From JAVXNW01 sp036645575 (GTDB taxonomy: Bacteria; Bacillota; Clostridia; Christensenellales; Aristaeellaceae), in NCBI GenBank assembly GCA_036645575.1, contig JAVXNW010000021.1, forward strand, positions 1 to 28,576: a stretch of 28,576 bases of DNA, written 5' to 3'. The notes beneath the pieces are model-generated. The model was given only the letters and a program-made list of their open reading frames with translations, had not been told where the DNA came from and searched no databases. Below are positions 1-7,419 of this stretch, piece after piece. Position 1 is the first letter of the stretch. Each line of letters opens with the position of its first letter. The translations under genes were made by a program, and so were the position numbers.

Positions 1-39
1 CCGTGCTTCCCCGTCATCTGTTTGATCCTCAAAACAAGC

Positions 40-73
40 GGCTGCGGCACGAAACTTCTTTCGTGTCACAGCC
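40..73 (-). terminator. Terminator hairpin downstream of flavoprotein 1
   Basis: A stem of about 15 bp (GGCTG...CACGAAA pairing with TTTCGTG...CAGCC, with mismatches) lies about 25 bases past the stop codon of the minus-strand flavoprotein gene. On the minus strand it is followed by a T-rich stretch (GCTTGTTTT). On the plus strand it is followed by CCTTTTT, so it may stop transcription from both sides. Confidence 0.7.
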
Positions 74-97
74 CCTTTTTCATGGCGTTAACGAGGT

Positions 98-1834
98 TCA
101 GCCTTCCAGGGCGGTCTTGGCGGCAATGCGGCCAAAAACCGTGACGTCGGCCAATGCGTGGCTTCCCAGACGGTTGTCGCCGTGAATGCCGCCGGTCACC
201 TCGCCTGCGGCAAACAGGCCGGAAATCCGCGCCCCGTTTTCATCCAACACATGCGCCGTCGTGTCAATATCGACGCCGCCACAGGTGTACAGAACCATCG
301 GATACTGCTTGCTGGAGCAGTAGTACGGGGCTTTTCCAATCGGGCATTCCGCCAGCGTGCGGCCAAATTCATCTTGCGCGTTGCCAGAAACCAGCGCGTT
401 GTACGCGTCAAACGTCGCCTGAAGGTTTTCAAGGGGCATGCCCGTCTTCTGCGCGAGTTCCTCCATGGATTCCGCCTTGATGACGTCGCCGCTTGCGATC
501 AGCTTATCCGCTTTTTCCTGACTCGCTTCCGCGTCTACGATCGTCTGGTCGATCAGAATGTAGCAATAACCGCCGGTCTGATCCAGAACCGAGCGACTCA
601 TCTTGTCGCGGCGGCCATCCTCTGCGGTAAAGCGCTTGCCCTCTTGGTTGAGGTACAGCACGGAGTTGTTGTTGCCGGGCAGCGTGGTAAGGCTGGTGGG
701 CAGCATTTGGACATAATCCATGTCAATCAATTTCGCACCCACCGCTTCGGCCATCACGAGCCCGTCGCCCTGCGCGGAGGCGACGCTCAGCGATTTGGTG
801 TTCGGGCCGATTTTGCTGCTGTACTGCATGCACAGATCCAGATTGGAACCAAAACCGCCGGTGGTCAGGATGACGCCCTTTGTCCCATATACTTCGTAGG
901 TGTTGCCATCGGCACCGCTGGCGCGCACACCGACAACGCGGCCATCCTTCACGATCAGCTCGGTCGCCTTTGTCTCATAAAGCACCGGAATTTCGAGCGC
1001 CTCGACATTTTCGCGAAGCACTTGAACCAAATGCGAGCCGGATTTCTCGATGTTGGAGTGGGTGCGCGGCCACAGCGAACCGATCACCTGAAACACGGTG
1101 TCATTCCACTCGACGCCCAAATCGCCCAGCCAATGGAGGCCGTCAAGGGCATTTGTGCACATCACCTCGACCAATTCCTTCTTGGCCAATTCATCCCCGC
1201 CCTCATAGACCTGCTGGATATGCTTTTCAACGGAGTCTTCAATGCCCTGCGGCGTCTGACGCTCGGGATCGACTGCGGCGTAGTTTCCACCGGAAGCGGC
1301 GGTGTTTCCGCCAAGGGCTGCCGTCTTTTCAATGATGATGGCGCTGCCGCCCAGCTGCGTCGCCTGAATGGCCGCAATGCTTCCCGCACCGCCGCCGCCG
1401 ATCACGACGATGTCCGCTGACTGCTCAATCACTTTGCCTGCGCTTGCCGCTTTCTGCGGGGCGACCATGAACGCCGCCACATCAAGGCCCGCCTGCGTCA
1501 GGCAGTCTTCCACAGCGGCAATGATCGCCTTGCTGGTGTTGGTCGCGCCGGAAACCGTATCGACGGCCAGCGTCTGCCCCTGTACAATCGCTGCGGGAAT
1601 GCGCTCAATGGCCGGATCGGAAATGCCGACAGTCTCCCCGTGTTCCGTCACCTTTACACCCGCAATGCGTGCCTCTTCGATCACCACTTCGACCGCAACC
1701 GAGCCATTGTTGCCCTCGCCATGGCCCGTATAGGTCCCGGGTGTCGCGGCCAAGGCAACCTGCCCAAACGCCAGACAGCTGAGCAGTCCTGTCAAGATCA
1801 GAATCCGCGCGATGAGATGATTTCTGCGTTTCAT
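98..1834 (-). CDS. Exported FMN/FAD-dependent reductase (fumarate/urocanate reductase-like flavoprotein 1)
   Basis: The 578-residue protein starts with a Sec signal peptide (KRR, hydrophobic core, cleavage near ALA-A, residue 30). An FMN-binding domain follows, with the flavinylation motif D92-T-V-S-G-A-T98; the last Thr is normally linked covalently to FMN by ApbE. A FAD_binding_2 domain starts at GGGGAG (146-151). The C-terminal motif HGDNRLG (551-557) matches the FAD/substrate-closing motif of fumarate, urocanate and related reductases, and an Arg-rich GRRD segment lies near residue 410. In this family the protein sits outside the membrane and passes electrons from FMN to FAD to an unsaturated carboxylate such as fumarate, urocanate or an acrylate. 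The actual substrate cannot be read from the sequence. No cytochrome domain is present, so electrons probably arrive from a membrane flavin system encoded elsewhere. The ATG has a GGGGGA Shine-Dalgarno site. The gene is monocistronic, behind a MerR-type promoter. Confidence 0.9.
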   Translation of the reverse strand: MKRRNHLIARILILTGLLSCLAFGQVALAATPGTYTGHGEGNNGSVAVEVVIEEARIAGVKVTEHGETVGISDPAIERIPAAIVQGQTLAVDTVSGATNTSKAIIAAVEDCLTQAGLDVAAFMVAPQKAASAGKVIEQSADIVVIGGGGAGSIAAIQATQLGGSAIIIEKTAALGGNTAASGGNYAAVDPERQTPQGIEDSVEKHIQQVYEGGDELAKKELVEVMCTNALDGLHWLGDLGVEWNDTVFQVIGSLWPRTHSNIEKSGSHLVQVLRENVEALEIPVLYETKATELIVKDGRVVGVRASGADGNTYEVYGTKGVILTTGGFGSNLDLCMQYSSKIGPNTKSLSVASAQGDGLVMAEAVGAKLIDMDYVQMLPTSLTTLPGNNNSVLYLNQEGKRFTAEDGRRDKMSRSVLDQTGGYCYILIDQTIVDAEASQEKADKLIASGDVIKAESMEELAQKTGMPLENLQATFDAYNALVSGNAQDEFGRTLAECPIGKAPYYCSSKQYPMVLYTCGGVDIDTTAHVLDENGARISGLFAAGEVTGGIHGDNRLGSHALADVTVFGRIAAKTALEG

Positions 1835-1880
1835 GTGAACATCCCCCTGTAAGTTTATTTGCCGTCTCTATACCGCACTG

Positions 1881-1911
1881 ATTGTACAGCATACCATAAT
1901 CGTAAGGTCAA
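1881..1911 (-). promoter_or_regulatory. MerR-type promoter with 19-bp spacer upstream of flavoprotein 1
   Basis: On the minus strand, TTGACC (1906-1911) and TACAAT (1881-1886) are separated by 19 bases instead of 17. The spacer contains an imperfect dyad, ACCTTAC and GTATGCT, with 5 of 7 positions symmetric. Over-long spacers with a central dyad are the signature of promoters activated by MerR-family proteins, which untwist the DNA. The neighbouring MerR gene (2070-2876) is the obvious candidate regulator. Start-point distance and the flavoprotein's 5' UTR (about 40 bases) fit. Confidence 0.65.
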
Positions 1912-2069
1912 CCGGCAAATAAGACCATTATAGGGGGATTTAGCCGCCTTGCAGGGCGTTTTAGGGCGTGATTTTCCCAAAAGCTTGCTATTGTCATCGT
2001 GATTGTGTGAATAAACCCGTATATATGGGGTGCTTAGCCGATGGGGTGCTTAATCAATGGGATATCCGT

Positions 2070-2876
2070 TCAATCAATGGGGAACCACGCGTTTTGATAC
2101 GTACAGTAGCCGCGCGCTGAGGCGCTCATGATGTCCATGCGCGTAATCACGTCGCCCGTCAAGGTGAGCCCGTTTTCCCGCAGGTAATCAAGCGCCCCGT
2201 GTATGCGCTTGCTCAGCGGCAGCATCTTGTCAAAACCGTCTCCGCCAATCACCGTGTGCACGCAGAGGCGCTCCGGATAGTATTTTACATATTGGCTCTC
2301 TTGGATTTTCCACACCTGTGCGTCGCGCTCCAAAATACCCAGCGCGGAACAGCGATGCTCCGTATCGTCACAGACATCTTTTAATGAATAGCGAATCGTA
2401 TTGTAGACAAACGGCATCATGGACAACCATTCCTGCGTCAATCGATGGATTTGGGGGTCGGCGCTAAACGTGATATCCTGCATGTTCTCCATGCGGTACA
2501 TGGCCGGACGCTGCACGATTTGGCATTGTCCAAGGTCTGCTGACAAATTTGCCAACTGCCCTTTCAGCGTTCGCAGGTTGTTTAAAATATGAACCTTTTC
2601 CACGATCTCCTTTTCCAGATCTGTGGCTTTGCGCTCTGCCATCTCAATGGTTGATTCCACACTGCCCGTATTGAGCAGTTCCGCCGCTTCTGAAACCGAA
2701 CACCCGTATTTCAGGTATTTCCGCACATGAATCAACATGCCATAGTCCCACACGGTGTAATAGCGATAGCCGCTCTGATCGTTGCGCTCAGGATTCAGCA
2801 CGCCTTTTTCTTCGTAATAGCGAATCGTTTGCGGTCCGATTCCGACAAGATCGGATATCCGTTTAATGGTATACAT
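2070..2876 (-). CDS. MerR-family transcriptional regulator
   Basis: The protein has 268 residues from the ATG at 2876, chosen because MYTIKRISDLVGI is the canonical MerR start. The open frame continues upstream to 3029, but that part does not resemble the family and overlaps the promoter. Residues 1-70 form the winged helix-turn-helix (TIRYYEEKGVL, then GYRYY). A coiled-coil dimerisation helix spans about 75-115. The C-terminal 150 residues form an effector domain that I do not recognise in detail; it lacks the conserved Cys pattern of metal sensors, so a small organic ligand is more likely. The gene lies upstream of flavoprotein 1 on the same strand and probably activates it in response to that enzyme's substrate (inference). 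Confidence 0.85.
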   Translation of the reverse strand: MYTIKRISDLVGIGPQTIRYYEEKGVLNPERNDQSGYRYYTVWDYGMLIHVRKYLKYGCSVSEAAELLNTGSVESTIEMAERKATDLEKEIVEKVHILNNLRTLKGQLANLSADLGQCQIVQRPAMYRMENMQDITFSADPQIHRLTQEWLSMMPFVYNTIRYSLKDVCDDTEHRCSALGILERDAQVWKIQESQYVKYYPERLCVHTVIGGDGFDKMLPLSKRIHGALDYLRENGLTLTGDVITRMDIMSASARGYCTYQNAWFPID

Positions 2877-2923
2877 CGTTTGATCTGTTCTCCCTTGCGT
2901 TGATGGCGATGGCATTGCGTAGT

Positions 2924-2952
2924 AGTGTAGCAGAAAGTCCTTGATAATGCAA
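2924..2952 (-). promoter_or_regulatory. Sigma-A promoter of the merR gene
   Basis: TTGCAT (2947-2952), a 17-base spacer and TACACT (2924-2929) lie on the minus strand, with an extended -10 (TG-N before TACACT). This places the start about 40 bases before the chosen ATG at 2876 and supports that start over the upstream in-frame codons. Confidence 0.6.
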
Positions 2953-2987
2953 GATGGATCAAGCGGGGCTGAGCGCGGCAAAAGGCA

Positions 2988-3025
2988 AATAAAATAAGGC
3001 GGCACCGGTAAAACCGATCGCCGCC
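2988..3025 (-). terminator. Rho-independent terminator after flavoprotein 2
   Basis: On the minus strand GGCGGC...CGGT pairs with ACCG...GCCGCC around a TTTT loop, followed by TTATTTTATTTG. It lies about 100 bases past the stop of the flavoprotein gene ending at 3127. It separates the tetR-flavoprotein unit from merR. Confidence 0.8.
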
Positions 3026-3126
3026 CCATCCGCGTTGGGATTGTCTTCGTCTAATGCAATTTCAGCCATTGACGCGCCGTTGCCGATGCGCCGGGTATGG
3101 CGCCAACGGCGCTGGTTGCTTGCTTG

Positions 3127-4866
3127 TTACTTGCCGGTCACCGCGTTGGCGCCTGCGATTCGGCCGTAGTAGATTGCGGAGCCGATTGCCATGCCGCAGC
3201 AGGGGTATTCGGTTCCGAACAGGCCTTCGAAGGCGACTTCGCCTGCGGCGTACAGGCCGGGGATGGGCTGATCCTTGGTATCCAGCACGTGGCTGTCCAT
3301 GTCGGTCGTGAGGCCGCCGTAGCTCACGGTGACGGAGGGCTGCATCTTGATCGCCGCATAGGTGGGGCCGGTCAATTTGATCAGCTTCTCGGCGGGCTTG
3401 CCAAAGTCGTCATCGACGCCCTTGTCGCACAGTTCGTTGTAGCGATTGACCGTGGCGGAAAGCGCCGCGGGATCCACTTCGATGAGCTTGGCCAGTTCTT
3501 CGATCGAGTCCGCCTTGGGCGTGCTGTCCTGCGTGAGCGCGTACTGAACGGTGCCGCTCAGGTCATTTGCGTCGCAGATGTAGTAGCCCAGGTTGCTGCC
3601 GGTCTTTTGCAGCTGGTCGCCCACATGGTACTGATAGGTGTATTCGTTGGCGACGCGCGCGCCCGCCTTGTTCACGATCAGACCCGCTTCTTCGTTGATG
3701 CCCACGCCGCTCGTAAAGGAGACGTACACCACCATCGCGTAGTCGGGAATGGTCACGCGTGCGCCCACCTTTTCCGCCATCACGAGGCCGTCGCCCACAT
3801 TGCCGACCGGAACGCTCGTCACGTAGCCTTCGACTGCCGGCTGATTTTTGTAGTAGTCGCGGTTCTGCGCATAGCCGCCGGTCGCCAGAATGGCGGAATT
3901 TGCGTGAACGGTCAGCTTGCTTCCGTCCTGCATCGTCGCGGTCATGCCGATCACCTTGCCCGCTTCGTCGGTTATCAGGCCGTCCGCGGTCGCGCCGTAG
4001 AGGATCTTGCCGCCCGCGTCATTGTAGGTCTTGGTCATCGGGACGGTAAACTGTCCACCATGGCCGTCGGTCATGCCGCCTGCGCCCAAGGCGTTGTGCA
4101 CGCGCCACGGCGTGAGCGAGGCGTGGATCGCCTCGACGTCCTTCATCTGAACGCCCATGTCGGTGATCCAGTTGAGCGTATCCACCGAATGATCGACAAA
4201 CGCCTTGACCTTGTCGTCGTCCAGCGCGTCGCCGCCCACGCCCTTTAGGTATTCAAACGCCGCTTCGGGCGTGTCTTCAAAGCCCTGCGCCTTTTGCCAT
4301 TCGCTGCCGATCGCCAGGATTTTTCCGCCGCTGCGCGCGGTTGCGCCGCCGGTGATCTCCTGCTTTTCAAGGATCAGCACGTTCGCGCCCGCACGGCGCG
4401 CCTCAATGCCCGCCGCGAGACCCGCCGCGCCCGCACCGGCGATCACGACGTCCACCGTCGCCTCGGTATCCTGAATAGGGGCGGGCTCGACCGTCTTGGC
4501 CTTGAGCGCCTCGACGTCGGCGCCCGCCTGCGTGAGGGCGTCGGTGACCGCGCCCAGAATCGCGGCGCAGGTGATCGTCGCGCCGCTCACCATGTCGATG
4601 GACAGCGTCTGGCCGTCCAGAATCTGCGCGGGGATCACGACGTCCGGGGTCTCCATAAGGCCTCGGCCGATGCCGTAGGTCTCCTTGAGGTCGATCAGCT
4701 TGATGTCCGTGATCGCGTCGGCCGAGACGGTGACTTCCGCCGTGACCGGGCCCTTCATGCCGTTCGCGGTGCCGGTGTAGGTTCCGGCCGTGTAGCCGTC
4801 CGCAAATGCGGCGGCGGGGATCAGCAACGCGAGGATCAGCATCAACGAAAAAATTCTACGCTTCAT
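3127..4866 (-). CDS. Exported FMN/FAD-dependent reductase (flavoprotein 2)
   Basis: The 579-residue protein has a signal peptide (residues 1-22, ending AAAFA), then an FMN-binding domain with the flavinylation motif D91-M-V-S-G-A-T97. A FAD_binding_2/fumarate-reductase flavoprotein domain begins at GAGAAG (144-149). The C-terminal FAD-closing region is different from flavoprotein 1: instead of HGxNRLG it reads TEYPCCGMAIGSA, with paired Cys 556-557. The substrate is therefore probably not the same. The family role is an extracytoplasmic reductase using covalent FMN for electron entry. The gene lies 39 bases downstream of flavoprotein 3 on the same strand, so the two are likely co-transcribed from the tetR promoter. 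The substrate is unknown. Confidence 0.9.
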   Translation of the reverse strand: MKRRIFSLMLILALLIPAAAFADGYTAGTYTGTANGMKGPVTAEVTVSADAITDIKLIDLKETYGIGRGLMETPDVVIPAQILDGQTLSIDMVSGATITCAAILGAVTDALTQAGADVEALKAKTVEPAPIQDTEATVDVVIAGAGAAGLAAGIEARRAGANVLILEKQEITGGATARSGGKILAIGSEWQKAQGFEDTPEAAFEYLKGVGGDALDDDKVKAFVDHSVDTLNWITDMGVQMKDVEAIHASLTPWRVHNALGAGGMTDGHGGQFTVPMTKTYNDAGGKILYGATADGLITDEAGKVIGMTATMQDGSKLTVHANSAILATGGYAQNRDYYKNQPAVEGYVTSVPVGNVGDGLVMAEKVGARVTIPDYAMVVYVSFTSGVGINEEAGLIVNKAGARVANEYTYQYHVGDQLQKTGSNLGYYICDANDLSGTVQYALTQDSTPKADSIEELAKLIEVDPAALSATVNRYNELCDKGVDDDFGKPAEKLIKLTGPTYAAIKMQPSVTVSYGGLTTDMDSHVLDTKDQPIPGLYAAGEVAFEGLFGTEYPCCGMAIGSAIYYGRIAGANAVTGK

Positions 4867-4905
4867 GACTTGTATCTCTCTTTCTCTTTATGTACTTCGG
4901 CGGCG

Positions 4906-6348
4906 TCAGCCGATGGTCTTCATGTACTCAACCGCGTTTTGCGCCGCAATGCGGCCGTAGGTGATTGCGGTTGAAATGGTGTATCCGTTCGAGTTGGTCG
5001 TCGCGGTCACTTCGCCCGCGGCGTACAGGCCGGGAATGGCGCTTCCGTCAAAACGCGTGACTTCGGCCTTGGCGTTCTTGGTGATGCCGCCGTGGCAGAC
5101 GCTGGCAAAGAAGGTGGTCTTGAGCGCGTAGAACGGCCCCTGCGCGATCGGCATGAAGAAGGTGTTGCGGCCAAATTCGGTGTCGGCTTGCGCCTTGACC
5201 ATCTCGTTCCACGCGTCCACCGTCGCCTTGAGCCCCTCGGCGTCCACGCCGATTGCCGCGGCCAATTCGTCCAGCGTTTCCGCAATGGTCACGCCCGCGT
5301 GGGTCTTGGCGTCCTCCGCCAGGTTGAACTGCGTCATCGCCGCATGGTCGTTGATCGAGTAGAAGTAGTCCGCGCCCTGCAAGCCGTACTGCATGATCAG
5401 CGCGTCGCGGTTCTCCTGATTGTAGGTCTGCGCGATCCGCTTCTCGTCCATGAAGCGCTGCCCCGCGAGGTTCACAAAGATCGTGTACATGTAGGGCGTC
5501 TGGCTGGTCGGGTTCTCGTACTCGCGCAGATAGCACTGGATCTGCTCGGCGTTGTTGACGCCCGCGCCGATCGCCGTCGCCATCAGCAGGCCGTCGCCGG
5601 TCGCGCCCGGCATCATGCCGGCCTGGAAGACCGCGTTGGCCGGGTGCAGGCGGGTGAACAACTCGCGGTTGGCCGCATAGCCGCCGGTCGTCAGCACGAC
5701 CGCCTTGGCGCCAATGCGAACCGGCTTGTCGTTTTGCATGACCACCGCGCCCGAAACCACGCCATCTTGATAGATGAGCTCGGTCGCGCGGCTGTTGGTC
5801 TCCACCGCAATCGCGGGACGCGCGGCAATCGCCGCCTCGTAGGGCGCGCGCATCGCGGCGCCTTTGCCCGCCACCGTGTGAATGGCTTCGAAGTTGCCGT
5901 AGCCGGGCTTGAGTCCCACCTCGGGGTTGAAGGGCACGCCCACGGTGTCAATCAGCCAGTCGATCGTCTCGCCGCTCTTCTCGGTCGTGATCCAAGTGAG
6001 TTCCGGGTCAAGCGTGTACGCCTTTTCGCGCATCTGGTCGGCCATCATGTCCTTGGGATCGACGTGTAGGTCGAGCGCCTTGGTGACCTGCGTCTCGTAG
6101 CCGCCCAGGATGCCGTCTGAGACAAACGCGGCGCCGCCGGTGTAGCCGAGCTTCTCCACCACCAAGATGCTTTCGCACCCTTGATCGGCCGCTTCAATCG
6201 CGGTCGTCATGCCGGCGACGCCGCCGCCGATGATGAGCATGTCCACCGTGCGATCGTAGGGCGTCTCCTCCGCCGCCAGCGCCATGCCGGTCGTCATCAT
6301 GAGCACCGCCAAAATCAGAGACAGGATACCGCGTAACTTGGTCTGCAT
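4906..6348 (-). CDS. Exported FAD-binding reductase-like protein without FMN domain (flavoprotein 3)
   Basis: The start is set at the ATG at 6348 (480 residues) because GGAGG lies 9 bases before it; the upstream ATG at 6363 would place that site inside the gene. A signal peptide (residues 1-26, ending MALAA) is followed directly by the FAD domain, with GGGVAG at 41-46. There is no FMN-binding/flavinylation domain, unlike its two neighbours. The C-terminus has NSNGYTISTAITYGRIA, the usual family position for the FAD-closing loop, with yet another sequence. Related exported proteins are fumarate-reductase flavoprotein subunits or ketosteroid-dehydrogenase-like enzymes. Electrons could come from a separate FMN protein, possibly the FMN domain of flavoprotein 2 encoded 39 bases downstream (inference). 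Confidence 0.87.
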   Translation of the reverse strand: MQTKLRGILSLILAVLMMTTGMALAAEETPYDRTVDMLIIGGGVAGMTTAIEAADQGCESILVVEKLGYTGGAAFVSDGILGGYETQVTKALDLHVDPKDMMADQMREKAYTLDPELTWITTEKSGETIDWLIDTVGVPFNPEVGLKPGYGNFEAIHTVAGKGAAMRAPYEAAIAARPAIAVETNSRATELIYQDGVVSGAVVMQNDKPVRIGAKAVVLTTGGYAANRELFTRLHPANAVFQAGMMPGATGDGLLMATAIGAGVNNAEQIQCYLREYENPTSQTPYMYTIFVNLAGQRFMDEKRIAQTYNQENRDALIMQYGLQGADYFYSINDHAAMTQFNLAEDAKTHAGVTIAETLDELAAAIGVDAEGLKATVDAWNEMVKAQADTEFGRNTFFMPIAQGPFYALKTTFFASVCHGGITKNAKAEVTRFDGSAIPGLYAAGEVTATTNSNGYTISTAITYGRIAAQNAVEYMKTIG

Positions 6349-6438
6349 GTCTTCTTCCTCCATCTGTGTTGTTGTATTCGAGCCGCGTCGCGCGGCGTGT
6401 ACGCGTTTAAAAGGGATTTAAGGCGTATTTTCCCGGGA

Positions 6439-7014
6439 TTACAGCGGCTTTAGGCAACCCGCGACGCTTTCGCGACAGGCGCGCCAGAAGTTCTCGTCCT
6501 CCAACGCGTCCGGCACATCCACCACGTAGTTGAGCGCCGCCGCGCCGATGCCAAAGAACATCTCGCCCAATAGCGAGGACGGCAGGTCCTTGATCTCGCC
6601 GCGCGCAATGCCCTGACGAATGATCGTATCGACCGGCTCAAACTGCAAAAACTGCTGCTGATAGCGGCTGCCCTGCCCAAACTTGGGCGAGGAAAAGTAC
6701 ATGCGCTCCATGCGGATTTCCTTGGGATTATTTAGCGCCCAGCGCACCACGTTTTCCATTCGGCGCTCGAGCTTCCCAATGGCCGATTCGATCCGGTCAA
6801 GCCCCGCCTGACAGGCCTCCACGTCGTGCCGGTGACATTGCCAAAAAGCCGCCTCAATCAACTGCTCTTTGGAGGAAAAATACAGATAGACCGTGCCCTT
6901 TGCAACCTGCGCCTTTTCGGCAATGTCCGCAATCGACCCATTGTCCAACCCCACTTCGTAAAACAAATCGATCGCCGCCGTCAAGATGCGCTCCCGCTTG
7001 TCGTTTGTATTCAT
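6439..7014 (-). CDS. TetR/AcrR-family transcriptional regulator
   Basis: The protein has 191 residues. An N-terminal TetR helix-turn-helix (about residues 8-55: RERILTAAIDLFYEVG, then IADIAEKAQVAKGTVYLYFSSKEQL) is followed by a helical ligand-binding domain. The gene lies 90 bases upstream of flavoprotein 3 on the same strand with no clear terminator between them; only a small 6-bp hairpin is present at 6382-6396. It is therefore probably the first gene of a tetR-flavoprotein 3-flavoprotein 2 operon. Its own promoter carries a perfect palindrome, suggesting autorepression. The ligand is unknown; by context it may be the substrate of the downstream reductases. Confidence 0.9.
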   Translation of the reverse strand: MNTNDKRERILTAAIDLFYEVGLDNGSIADIAEKAQVAKGTVYLYFSSKEQLIEAAFWQCHRHDVEACQAGLDRIESAIGKLERRMENVVRWALNNPKEIRMERMYFSSPKFGQGSRYQQQFLQFEPVDTIIRQGIARGEIKDLPSSLLGEMFFGIGAAALNYVVDVPDALEDENFWRACRESVAGCLKPL

Positions 7015-7028
7015 CGTCGCTCCATCTC

Positions 7029-7052
7029 AAATGACTGACCGTTCAGTCATTT
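7029..7052. promoter_or_regulatory. Palindromic TetR-type operator
   Basis: AAATGACTGA, four bases CCGT, then TCAGTCATTT form a perfect 10-bp inverted repeat. It lies 15 bases upstream of the tetR ATG and directly downstream of the predicted start of tetR transcription. The core TGACTGACCGTTCAGTCA closely resembles known operators of AcrR/TetR-family repressors. Confidence 0.8.
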
Positions 7053-7061
7053 ACTGTGTTA

Positions 7062-7090
7062 ATCATATCACAAGCGTTGCGTGCTGTCAA
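7062..7090 (-). promoter_or_regulatory. Sigma-A promoter of tetR
   Basis: On the minus strand a perfect TTGACA (7085-7090), a 17-base spacer and TATGAT (7062-7067) precede the operator and the tetR start. The operator overlaps the start of transcription, so bound repressor would block initiation. Confidence 0.8.
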
Positions 7091-7225
7091 TCGTTTTTTC
7101 ACAAAAAAACCCATTGTTTTTTGCGCTCGGTGAGGGTTTTGCCCCATATCGGGGGATGATTGCGCCGAAAGCGCGGGGGCTTTGCGTGGATTATGGATTT
7201 AATATCGGATTCGCCGGAAATGCCC
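7091..7225. other. Spacer between the divergent tetR and mgtE promoters
   Basis: This stretch has a run of T/A (TTTTTTC, AAAAAAA) near 7094-7112 and some GC-rich inverted segments, but no convincing gene or second operator. It is listed because, with the mgtE leader, it forms a 640-base region without a conventional gene. Confidence 0.5.
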
Positions 7226-7254
7226 TTGACGCTTGAGAGAAAGTGCGGTAAACT
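7226..7254 (+). promoter_or_regulatory. Sigma-A promoter of the mgtE leader
   Basis: TTGACG (7226-7231), a 17-base spacer and TAAACT (7249-7254) predict transcription start near 7260, exactly at the base of the first leader hairpin. This gives mgtE a 5' leader of about 395 bases. Confidence 0.6.
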
Positions 7255-7285
7255 GATAGGGCGATTAGCCACGGCTATTGCCAAG

Positions 7286-7315
7286 ATGTTACTGCGTGAA
7301 GGAGGTGGCCCGTAA
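7286..7315 (+). CDS. Putative leader peptide 1 (9 aa) upstream of mgtE
   Basis: The frame ATG...TAA encodes MLLREGGGP. It has no evident ribosome site of its own but contains the ribosome site (AAGGAGGTGG, 7299-7308) of the next small ORF. Its stop overlaps the next start as TAATG, the classical layout for translational coupling. Expression is unproven. Confidence 0.3.
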   Translation: MLLREGGGP

Positions 7316-7419
7316 TGGACGAAGGCGGAAGATGTCTGACGACTGAGGGCGTGCCTCGATCATGCGCGGGTCGCCTCTTTTTATCGATTTCCCCAAAGCC
7401 CACTGGCCAATTCGCGTAG
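7315..7419 (+). CDS. Putative leader peptide 2 (34 aa) spanning the leader terminator
   Basis: The ATG at 7315 is preceded 8 bases upstream by a near-perfect Shine-Dalgarno sequence (AAGGAGGT). The peptide starts MDEGGRCLTTEG, acidic and Gly-rich, and its codons run straight through the terminator-like hairpin at 7345-7382. A ribosome translating this ORF would disrupt that hairpin and allow read-through into mgtE. Acidic N-termini are known to destabilise ribosomes when magnesium is low (as in E. coli MgtL), so a link is conceivable. I know of no described homologue. Confidence 0.4.
   Translation: MDEGGRCLTTEGVPRSCAGRLFLSISPKPTGQFA
7345..7382 (+). terminator. Terminator-like hairpin inside the mgtE leader
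   Basis: GAGGGCG (7345-7351) pairs with CGCCTC (7372-7377) with one bulge, and is followed immediately by TTTTT (7378-7382). The inner part can extend the stem with CGTG/CATG. It lies 270 bases before mgtE, so it would act as an attenuator rather than an end of a gene. Confidence 0.6.

Noticed and set aside
158..1420. 420-codon open frame on the plus strand
   Set aside because: Antisense shadow of flavoprotein 1, with no recognisable motif or ribosome site. Similar long antisense frames at 3097-4248 and 5092-6069 were rejected for the same reason.
1927..1932. Isolated TATAAT upstream of flavoprotein 1 on the minus strand
   Set aside because: No acceptable -35 lies 16-18 bases before it, and the downstream MerR-type promoter is better.
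2025..2081. Short direct repeats (ATGGGGTGCTTA twice, AATCAATGGG twice) at the merR gene end
   Set aside because: Only 10-12 bases each, two copies each, no further pattern. Probably local slippage rather than a binding array or CRISPR.
7260..7400. M-box (ykoK) magnesium riboswitch before mgtE
   Set aside because: The place is right, but the conserved segments (GUUAGGUGAGGCUCC, GCUGCUGCCC, GACGCCAAUGGGU) are not visible. A covariance search would decide; I therefore only call a structured leader.
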